From assembly GCA_022266195.1 (NCBI GenBank), contig WHVY01000001.1, positions 5,332,001-5,396,000 on the forward strand: DNA of 64,000 bases, read 5' to 3'. Positions 1-11,600 of the stretch are shown here, piece by piece. A model generated the notes under the pieces. It saw nothing but the letters and a program-made list of their open reading frames with translations, had not been told where the DNA came from and ran no database searches. This DNA is from Tetranychus cinnabarinus (lineage: Eukaryota > Arthropoda > Arachnida > Trombidiformes > Tetranychidae). The translations under genes were made by a program, and so were the position numbers. Position 1 is the stretch's first letter; each line of letters begins with the position of its first letter.

Positions 1-2664
1 TTCTGTTTCCGTTCACCTCAACTCTAACTGTAGATTCGTTTTTAATCACAGTTGACATTTTTAATTGTTGCTCTTTTATTTTGCCCTGTTTTCAAGTTGT
101 TCACAAGATTTCGCAAAGTAAAAACATTAATATTTTCGTTTTGTTCAATTCTTATTTCAGTTATTGTACACAGGTTATTAGGTGTTGGTTCCTGGTTTTT
201 TTCAATGAAGATTGGTTGTTACGTTACGTCTTGTTTTGATGGTAACAAAATGTTGTGATATCTACACTTGCCTACACCTTGCTGCATGTCAAATTGGTCA
301 ACTATTTTTTGATTTATTTAGATACATATGGGATTTATATTGAACAAGAAAATGAAGAAGAAAGTAAAGCAAACACAAGGAAAAAAAGTCAAAGTAGTGT
401 TTCAGTGTTAATCATTGGAGGAAAAAGGATAAATTATCCGTCAAATTGTTGAACGGTAACATCATTGATCATCATCAGCAACTAATCACTTCGTTCACTT
501 GAGCTACTACATTGGATAGTTTCATTTTAAAAGATTATTATTGTTATTACATATTACATATTGTAAAATGTGAGGCAAAAACAAATAAACAAGATGCTGA
601 TGCTGATGGTGATGATGGTAATGATCGTTATTAGTTTTAAAATTTCACTTTCTCTAGTTTAATGATTTATAGTCAACAGTTAACACAAATAACTTGAAAT
701 GGTGAAAATTATTTGGCACATTTGAAACATTTTTCATAAATCAATACTTTCGCCATTGAACGAGAAACAAAAAATGAAAATATAGTTGATCATCCATAAT
801 CTTTCCATTACAAATCACTAATCAATCAATTGAACAACTGTATACAATAAAATTTGACAGAAGCCACTAAAAACCCAAAGACCTAAATAAGAAATTTGAC
901 CTTTTCTGTACTTCGGTACTAGCTAATTGTTGAGTTAAGATGTTGATTGCAATTAGTTGAGATATGATACCATTTGCATTGCAACAAATTGTAAACAAAT
1001 TACTGTTTGATTCTTGTGTGAACCTTACAAGGCTCATGAATGTTTAACCCAATCTTTAGTTAATCAATATACACTTTGTATTATCGATTGTTATTCAATT
1101 GAATGTACAAAATCAATTAATTGTGCTGGCAAGCAATGAATAATGATTAATTGACTAACAATGATAATACCAGAGGTCAATCTGATCCAAGATCACAGTC
1201 CAGTCAAATTGAGATTTGCAATGTTTTAGCGACAATTTGATTCCAATTAATCAACCAGAAAAGACTAATCTCATCACAGTGTGATGATTGCTATGATTAC
1301 AATCTTGTTGACCAAATTGAAAAACATTATTTGATTATCTGTTCAATCATGTGTAGATCAAGAGAAAAGGTTGCGACTCACAATTAGTGAATTGCCGCTA
1401 TACCTCTACCTTTATTATCACAATTATTATCGAATCTTGTTAATGGCAATTCTCAATGTTGACCTAATTCAATCCACTCCAATAATAAACTACAATAACA
1501 AACAATGAAAGTAAACATTCCAATTGATCCCTAAAGGGTAATTGTATTGTAACACGCAATTTAGGTAACTGCAATGGTGATCAAATTGATTGATTAAATC
1601 TCATTTAGTGACTCACTAAAAATGAACATTTTAACACTCAAAATAATCATTTAGACATTTATTAGGATAAAAAGTCAGTCAATAAATGGTGAATCTCATT
1701 TAGCTTGAAGTTAAATTATGCTTATCCATATTAACTCGCAGTTATTTTGTATGTTTACCATTAGAGTTGATTTGCTTGTGAGTTTATTTAAATGTCAAAT
1801 TGGTATTTATTTGTTTCTCAAGAATGTTAATAACAATGAAAAATGGAAAGGGTTTTGCAAATTCAATTGTAAGTTTCCCTTTTCATTCCACAGTTCAAAA
1901 TGTCATTCTGTGTAAATCATTTCGCCTAGTTTGTAAATTCTTGATCAACATAGCAATGGAAATCAATTTTGCAAGGTAATGTGGTAATGAAAGAACAATT
2001 GACGAACAAAAGAATAGGGAGAACGGCCTAGCTAATTTTCACGCTTTTCATCTTCTAAACTAAATTTTAACGCTGAGTCCAAATATGCGATACATTCAAA
2101 GCAGTTTTCGAGAAAATGGCCTTAAAATTTTTTGATGTGAAAGAAAATATTTTAGATTGAAATCATCACGCTGATCAAGAACGGGCAATCGGATTTTGAA
2201 ATCATGAAATAATGACATAGCTGAGAATGTGAATAATGATAAACGATATCCATTTGTCTCTCTACCGATATCGAGATTTGACAAAATTATCGAAAATTGA
2301 TAACAATTAACACTGATGAGCTTTCTTGAGCTAATTTTATCATATTATAAATTGCACTAATATAGTCACCATATAACATGAAAATTTGAGCCCAAGGCAT
2401 CAAGTATAGCAAAGAACGTTGCATCTTAACAAAGCGAGCAATCTACAAAATAAAGGGTGTATTGTTTGAGAGTGGAATTATGGGAGCGAAAATTTCATTT
2501 AATAGTGATTGATCCTGATTGTGGTGATAGTGCTAATGAATATGTTGCATTTTTCATCATTATCGTCATCTTATCAACATATTTATTGTCAAGAGCTATG
2601 ACTAATACTAATCTCAAATTTTTTGAAAAGAATTACAACTGAATTCATATGCTAATAATCAAAT
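1..2664. other. AT-rich intergenic region, no supported gene
   Basis: About 2.7 kb of AT-rich sequence. Open frames here are short (under 70 codons), lack recognisable domains and have no convincing splice context. A short GAT/GCT trinucleotide run occurs near 593-625. I see no gene, RNA or repeat I can support. It lies downstream of the silk gene's poly(A) signal. Confidence 0.6.
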
Positions 2665-2670
2665 TTTATT
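2665..2670 (-). promoter_or_regulatory. Poly(A) signal of the silk gene
   Basis: AATAAA on the minus strand, about 26 nt past the TGA stop at 2696-2698. Position and sequence fit a canonical polyadenylation signal. Confidence 0.7.
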
Positions 2671-2695
2671 GTGATAATAGATTTTATGACATAAT

Positions 2696-5600
2696 TCAAT
2701 AGCATACACAAGTTTTACCAGCTTGATTAGTATACTTTGTGTAACCTGCTGATGATCCTGAATCTGTTGCACCAGATCCTTGTCCTGATCCTGAGCCAGA
2801 TGATCCTGAACCTGAAGCTGCTCCTGATGAAGCTGCTGCTGATGATCCTGAACCTGATCCTGATGATGCTGAGTTAGGTGAGTTACTGGTTGATGTTGAT
2901 GTTGTTGGTCCTGATGATGAATCTGAAGCTGCTGCTGCTGATGCTGCTGCTGCTGAACTTGAAGCTGCTGATGATGATCCTGATCCAGTGTTTGATGCTG
3001 GTGCAGGTGCAGATGATGAGTCTGAAGCTGCTGCTGCTGAACTTGATGCTGCTGATCCTGAAGCTGCTGATCCTGATGAACCTGAACCAGATGATCCTGA
3101 ACCTGATGAACCAGATCCTTGTCCTGATCCTGAGCCAGATGATCCTGAACCTGAAGCTGCTCCTGATGAAGCTGCTGCTGATGATCCTGAACCTGATCCT
3201 GATGATGCTGAGTTAGGTGAGTTACTGGTTGATGTTGATGTTGTTGGTCCTGATGATGAATCTGAAGCTGCTGCTGCTGATGCTGCTGCTGCTGAACTTG
3301 AAGCTGCTGATGATGATCCTGATCCAGTGTTTGATGCTGGTGCAGGTGCAGATGATGAGTCTGAAGCTGCTGCTGCTGAACTTGATGCTGCTGATCCTGA
3401 AGCTGCTGATCCTGATGAACCTGAACCAGATGATCCTGAACCTGATGAACCAGATCCTTGTCCTGATCCTGAGCCAGATGATCCTGAACCTGAAGCTGCT
3501 CCTGATGAAGCTGCTGCTGATGATCCTGAACCTGATCCTGATGATGCTGAGTTAGGTGAGTTACTGGTTGATGTTGATGTTGTTGGTCCTGATGATGAAT
3601 CTGAAGCTGCTGCTGCTGATGCTGCTGCTGCTGAACTTGAAGCTGCTGATGATGATCCTGATCCAGTGTTTGATGCTGGTGCAGGTGCAGATGATGAGTC
3701 TGAAGCTGCTGCTGCTGAACTTGATGCTGCTGATCCTGAAGCTGCTGATCCTGAAGCTGCTGATCCTGATGAACCTGAACCAGATGATCCTGAACCTGAT
3801 GAACCAGATCCTTGTCCTGATCCTGAGCCAGATGATCCTGAACCTGAAGCTGCTCCTGATGAAGCTGCTGCTGATGATCCTGAACCTGATCCTGATGATG
3901 CTGAGTTAGGTGAGTTACTGGTTGATGTTGATGTTGTTGGTCCTGATGATGAATCTGAAGCTGCTGCTGCTGATGCTGCTGCTGCTGATGCTGCTGCTGC
4001 TGAACTTGAAGCTGCTGATGATGATCCTGAACCTGATCCTGATGATGCTGAGTTAGGTGAGTTACTGGTTGATGTTGATGTTGTTGGTCCTGATGATGAA
4101 TCTGAAGCTGCTGCTGCTGATGCTGCTGCTGCTGAACTTGAAGCTGCTGATGATGATCCTGATCCAGTGTTTGATGCTGGTGCAGGTGCAGATGATGAGT
4201 CTGAAGCTGCTGCTGCTGAACTTGATGCTGCTGATCCTGAAGCTGCTGATCCTGATGAACCTGAACCAGATGATCCTGAACCTGATGAACCAGATCCTTG
4301 TCCTGATCCTGAGCCAGATGATCCTGAACCTGAAGCTGCTCCTGATGAAGCTGCTGCTGATGATCCTGAACCTGATCCTGATGATGCTGAGTTAGGTGAG
4401 TTACTGGTTGATGTTGATGTTGTTGGTCCTGATGATGAATCTGAAGCTGCTGCTGCTGATGCTGCTGCTGCTGAACTTGAAGCTGCTGATGATGATCCTG
4501 ATCCAGTGTTTGATGCTGGTGCAGGTGCAGATGATGAGTCTGAAGCTGCTGCTGCTGAACTTGATGCTGCTGATCCTGAAGCTGCTGATCCTGAAGCTGC
4601 TGATCCTGATGAACCTGAACCAGATGATCCTGAACCTGATGAACCAGATCCTTGTCCTGATCCTGAGCCAGATGATCCTGAACCTGAAGCTGCTCCTGAT
4701 GAAGCTGCTGCTGATGATCCTGAACCTGATCCTGATGATGCTGAGTTAGGTGAGTTACTGGTTGATGTTGATGTTGTTGGTCCTGATGATGAATCTGAAG
4801 CTGCTGCTGCTGATGCTGCTGCTGCTGATGCTGCTGCTGCTGAACTTGAAGCTGCTGATGATGATCCTGAACCTGATCCTGATGATGCTGAGTTAGGTGA
4901 GTTACTGGTTGATGTTGATGTTGTTGGTCCTGATGATGAATCTGAAGCTGCTGCTGCTGATGCTGCTGCTGCTGAACTTGAAGCTGCTGATGATGATCCT
5001 GATCCAGTGTTTGATGCTGGTGCAGGTGCAGATGATGAGTCTGAAGCTGCTGCTGCTGAACTTGATGCTGCTGATCCTGAAGCTGCTGATCCTGATGAAC
5101 CTGAACCAGATGATCCTGAACCTGATGAACCAGATCCTTGTCCTGATCCTGAGCCAGATGATCCTGAACCTGAAGCTGCTCCTGATGAAGCTGCTGCTGA
5201 TGATCCTGAACCTGATCCTGATGATGCTGAGTTAGGTGAGTTACTGGTTGATGTTGATGTTGTTGGTCCTGATGATGAATCTGAAGCTGCTGCTGCTGAT
5301 GCTGCTGCTGCTGAACTTGAAGCTGCTGATGATGATCCTGATCCAGTGTTTGATGCTGGTGCAGGTGCAGATGATGAGTCTGAAGCTGCTGCTGCTGAAC
5401 TTGATGCTGCTGATCCTGAAGCTGCTGATCCTGATGAACCTGAACCAGATGATCCTGAACCTGATGAACCAGATCCTTGTCCTGATCCTGAGCCAGATGA
5501 TCCTGAACCTGAAGCTGCTCCTGATGAAGCTGCTGCTGATGATCCTGAACCTGATCCTGATGATGCTGAGTTAGGTGAGTTACTGGTTGATGTTGATGTT

Positions 5601-8600
5601 GTTGGTCCTGATGATGAATCTGAAGCTGCTGCTGCTGATGCTGCTGCTGCTGAACTTGAAGCTGCTGATGATGATCCTGATCCAGTGTTTGATGCTGGTG
5701 CAGGTGCAGATGATGAGTCTGAAGCTGCTGCTGCTGAACTTGATGCTGCTGATCCTGAAGCTGCTGATCCTGATGAACCTGAACCAGATGATCCTGAACC
5801 TGATGAACCAGATCCTTGTCCTGATCCTGAGCCAGATGATCCTGAACCTGAAGCTGCTCCTGATGAAGCTGCTGCTGATGATCCTGAACCTGATCCTGAT
5901 GATGCTGAGTTAGGTGAGTTACTGGTTGATGTTGATGTTGTTGGTCCTGATGATGAATCTGAAGCTGCTGCTGCTGATGCTGCTGCTGCTGAGCTTGAAG
6001 CTGTTGATGCTGCTGCTGCTGAACTTGAAGCTGCTGATGATGATCCTGATCCAGTGTTTGATGCTGGTGCAGGTGCAGATGATGAGTCTGAAGCTGCTGC
6101 TGCTGAACTTGATGCTGCTGATCCTGAAGCTGCTGATCCTGATGAACCTGAACCAGATGATCCTGAACCTGATGAACCAGATCCTTGTCCTGATCCTGAG
6201 CCAGATGATCCTGAACCTGAAGCTGCTCCTGATGAAGCTGCTGCTGATGATCCTGAACCTGATCCTGATGATGCTGAGTTAGGTGAGTTACTGGTTGATG
6301 TTGATGTTGTTGGTCCTGATGATGAATCTGAAGCTGCTGCTGCTGATGCTGCTGCTGCTGAACTTGAAGCTGCTGATGATGATCCTGATCCAGTGTTTGA
6401 TGCTGGTGCAGGTGCAGATGATGAGTCTGAAGCTGCTGCTGCTGAACTTGATGCTGCTGATCCTGAAGCTGCTGATCCTGATGAACCTGAACCAGATGAT
6501 CCTGAACCTGATGAACCAGATCCTTGTCCTGATCCTGAGCCAGATGATCCTGAACCTGAAGCTGCTCCTGATGAAGCTGCTGCTGATGATCCTGAACCTG
6601 ATCCTGATGATGCTGAGTTAGGTGAGTTACTGGTTGATGTTGATGTTGTTGGTCCTGATGATGAATCTGAAGCTGCTGCTGCTGATGCTGCTGCTGCTGA
6701 GCTTGAAGCTGTTGATGCTGCTGCTGCTGAACTTGAAGCTGCTGATGATGATCCTGATCCAGTGTTTGATGCTGGTGCAGGTGCAGATGATGAGTCTGAA
6801 GCTGCTGCTGCTGAACTTGATGCTGCTGATCCTGAAGCTGCTGATCCTGATGAACCTGAACCAGATGATCCTGAACCTGATGAACCAGATCCTTGTCCTG
6901 ATCCTGAGCCAGATGATCCTGAACCTGAAGCTGCTCCTGATGAAGCTGCTGCTGATGATCCTGAACCTGATCCTGATGATGCTGAGTTAGGTGAGTTACT
7001 GGTTGATGTTGATGTTGTTGGTCCTGATGATGAATCTGAAGCTGCTGCTGCTGATGCTGCTGCTGCTGAACTTGAAGCTGCTGATGATGATCCTGATCCA
7101 GTGTTTGATGCTGGTGCAGGTGCAGATGATGAGTCTGAAGCTGCTGCTGCTGAACTTGATGCTGCTGATCCTGAAGCTGCTGATCCTGATGAACCTGAAC
7201 CAGATGATCCTGAACCTGATGAACCAGATCCTTGTCCTGATCCTGAGCCAGATGATCCTGAACCTGAAGCTGCTCCTGATGAAGCTGCTGCTGATGATCC
7301 TGAACCTGATCCTGATGATGCTGAGTTAGGTGAGTTACTGGTTGATGTTGATGTTGTTGGTCCTGATGATGAATCTGAAGCTGCTGCTGCTGATGCTGCT
7401 GCTGCTGAACTTGAAGCTGCTGATGATGATCCTGATCCAGTGTTTGATGCTGGTGCAGGTGCAGATGATGAGTCTGAAGCTGCTGCTGCTGAACTTGATG
7501 CTGCTGATCCTGAAGCTGCTGATCCTGATGAACCTGAACCAGATGATCCTGAACCTGATGAACCAGATCCTTGTCCTGATCCTGAGCCAGATGATCCTGA
7601 ACCTGAAGCTGCTCCTGATGAAGCTGCTGCTGATGATCCTGAACCTGATCCTGATGATGCTGAGTTAGGTGAGTTACTGGTTGATGTTGATGTTGTTGGT
7701 CCTGATGATGAATCTGAAGCTGCTGCTGCTGATGCTGCTGCTGCTGAACTTGAAGCTGCTGATGATGATCCTGATCCAGTGTTTGATGCTGGTGCAGGTG
7801 CAGATGATGAGTCTGAAGCTGCTGCTGCTGAACTTGATGCTGCTGATCCTGAAGCTGCTGATCCTGATGAACCTGAACCAGATGATCCTGAACCTGATGA
7901 ACCAGATCCTTGTCCTGATCCTGAGCCAGATGATCCTGAACCTGAAGCTGCTCCTGATGAAGCTGCTGCTGATGATCCTGAACCTGATCCTGATGATGCT
8001 GAGTTAGGTGAGTTACTGGTTGATGTTGATGTTGTTGGTCCTGATGATGAATCTGAAGCTGCTGCTGCTGATGCTGCTGCTGCTGAACTTGAAGCTGCTG
8101 ATGATGATCCTGATCCAGTGTTTGATGCTGGTGCAGGTGCAGATGATGAGTCTGAAGCTGCTGCTGCTGAACTTGATGCTGCTGATCCTGAAGCTGCTGA
8201 TCCTGATGAACCTGAACCAGATGATCCTGAACCTGATGAACCAGATCCTTGTCCTGCTCCTGAGCCAGATGATCCTGAACCTGAAGCTGCTCCTGATGAA
8301 GCTGCTGCTGATGATCCTGAACCTGATCCTGATGATGCTGAGTTAGGTGAGTTACTGGTTGATGTTGATGTTGTTGGTCCTGATGATGAATCTGAAGCTG
8401 CTCCTGATGAAGCTGCTGCTGATGATCCTGAACCTGATCCTGATGATGCTGAGTTAGGTGAGTTACTGGTTGATGTTGATGTTGTTGGTCCTGATGATGA
8501 ATCTGAAGCTGCTGCTGCTGATGCTGCTGCTGCTGAGCTTGAAGCTGTTGATGCTGCTGCTGCTGAACTTGAAGCTGCTGATGATGATCCTGATCCAGTG

Positions 8601-11600
8601 TTTGATGCTGGTGCAGGTGCAGATGATGAGTCTGAAGCTGCTGCTGCTGAACTTGATGCTGCTGATCCTGAAGCTGCTGATCCTGATGAACCTGAACCAG
8701 ATGATCCTGAACCTGATGAACCAGATCCTTGTCCTGATCCTGAGCCAGATGATCCTGAACCTGAAGCTGCTCCTGATGAAGCTGCTGCTGATGATCCTGA
8801 ACCTGATCCTGATGATGCTGAGTTAGGTGAGTTACTGGTTGATGTTGATGTTGTTGGTCCTGATGATGAATCTGAAGCTGCTGCTGCTGATGCTGCTGCT
8901 GCTGAACTTGAAGCTGCTGATGATGATCCTGATCCAGTGTTTGATGCTGGTGCAGGTGCAGATGATGAGTCTGAAGCTGCTGCTGCTGAACTTGATGCTG
9001 CTGATCCTGAAGCTGCTGATCCTGATGAACCTGAACCAGATGATCCTGAACCTGATGAACCAGATCCTTGTCCTGATCCTGAGCCAGATGATCCTGAACC
9101 TGAAGCTGCTCCTGATGAAGCTGCTGCTGATGATCCTGAACCTGATCCTGATGATGCTGAGTTAGGTGAGTTACTGGTTGATGTTGATGTTGTTGGTCCT
9201 GATGATGAATCTGAAGCTGCTGCTGCTGATGCTGCTGCTGCTGAACTTGAAGCTGCTGATGATGATCCTGATCCAGTGTTTGATGCTGGTGCAGGTGCAG
9301 ATGATGAGTCTGAAGCTGCTGCTGCTGAACTTGATGCTGCTGATCCTGAAGCTGCTGATCCTGATGAACCTGAACCAGATGATCCTGAACCTGATGAACC
9401 AGATCCTTGTCCTGATCCTGAGCCAGATGATCCTGAACCTGAAGCTGCTCCTGATGAAGCTGCTGCTGATGATCCTGAACCTGATCCTGATGATGCTGAG
9501 TTAGGTGAGTTACTGGTTGATGTTGATGTTGTTGGTCCTGATGATGAATCTGAAGCTGCTGCTGCTGATGCTGCTGCTGCTGAACTTGAAGCTGCTGATG
9601 ATGATCCTGATCCAGTGTTTGATGCTGGTGCAGGTGCAGATGATGAGTCTGAAGCTGCTGCTGCTGAACTTGATGCTGCTGATCCTGAAGCTGCTGATCC
9701 TGATGAACCTGAACCAGATGATCCTGAACCTGATGAACCAGATCCTTGTCCTGATCCTGAGCCAGATGATCCTGAACCTGAAGCTGCTCCTGATGAAGCT
9801 GCTGCTGATGATCCTGAACCTGATCCTGATGATGCTGAGTTAGGTGAGTTACTGGTTGATGTTGATGTTGTTGGTCCTGATGATGAATCTGAAGCTGCTG
9901 CTGCTGATGCTGCTGCTGCTGAACTTGAAGCTGCTGATGATGATCCTGATCCAGTGTTTGATGCTGGTGCAGGTGCAGATGATGAGTCTGAAGCTGCTGC
10001 TGCTGAACTTGATGCTGCTGATCCTGAAGCTGCTGATCCTGATGAACCTGAACCAGATGATCCTGAACCTGATGAACCAGATCCTTGTCCTGATCCTGAG
10101 CCAGATGATCCTGAACCTGAAGCTGCTCCTGATGAAGCTGCTGCTGATGATCCTGAACCTGATCCTGATGATGCTGAGTTAGGTGAGTTACTGGTTGATG
10201 TTGATGTTGTTGGTCCTGATGATGAATCTGAAGCTGCTGCTGCTGATGCTGCTGCTGCTGAACTTGAAGCTGCTGATGATGATCCTGATCCAGTGTTTGA
10301 TGCTGGTGCAGGTGCAGATGATGAGTCTGAAGCTGCTGCTGCTGAACTTGATGCTGCTGATCCTGAAGCTGCTGATCCTGATGAACCTGAACCAGATGAT
10401 CCTGAACCTGATGAACCAGATCCTTGTCCTGATCCTGAGCCAGATGATCCTGAACCTGAAGCTGCTCCTGATGAAGCTGCTGCTGATGATCCTGAACCTG
10501 ATCCTGATGATGCTGAGTTAGGTGAGTTACTGGTTGATGTTGATGTTGTTGGTCCTGATGATGAATCTGAAGCTGCTGCTGCTGATGCTGCTGCTGCTGA
10601 ACTTGAAGCTACTGATGATGATCCTGATCCAGTGTTTGATGCTGGTGCAGGTGCAGATGATGAGTCTGAAGCTGCTGCTGCTGAACTTGATGCTGCTGAT
10701 CCTGAAGCTGCTGATCCTGATGAACCTGAACCAGATGATCCTGAACCTGATGAACCAGATCCTTGTCCTGATCCTGAGCCAGATGATCCTGAACCTGAAG
10801 CTGCTCCTGATGAAGCTGCTGCTGATGATCCTGAACCTGATCCTGATGATGCTGAGTTAGGTGAGTTACTGGTTGATGTTGATGTTGTTGGTCCTGATGA
10901 TGAATCTGAAGCTGCTGCTGCTGATGCTGCTGCTGCTGAACTTGAAGCTGCTGATGATGATCCTGATCCAGTGTTTGATGCTGGTGCAGGTGCAGATGAT
11001 GAGTCTGAAGCTGCTGCTGCTGAACTTGATGCTGCTGATCCTGAAGCTGCTGATCCTGATGAACCTGAACCAGATGATCCTGAACCTGATGAACCAGATC
11101 CTTGTCCTGATCCTGAACCAGATGATCCTGAACCTGAAGCTGCTCCTGATGAAGCTGCTGCTGATGATCCTGAACCTGATCCTGATGATGCTGAGTTAGG
11201 TGAGTTACTGGTTGATGTTGATGTTGTTGGTCCTGATGATGAATCTGAAGCTGCTGCTGCTGATGCTGCTGCTGCTGCTGAACTTGAAGCTGCTGATGAT
11301 GATCCTGATCCAGTGTTTGATGCTGGTGCAGGTGCAGATGATGAGTCTGAATCTGCTGCTGCTGAACTTGATGCTGCTGATCCTGAAGCTGCTGATCCTG
11401 ATGAACCTGAACCAGATGATCCTGAACCTGATGAACCAGATCCTTGTCCTGATCCTGAGCCAGATGATCCTGAACCTGAAGCTGCTCCTGATGAAGCTGC
11501 TGCTGATGATCCTGAACCTGATCCTGATGATGCTGAGTTAGGTGAGTTACTGGTTGATGTTGATGTTGTTGGTCCTGATGATGAATCTGAAGCTGCTGCT

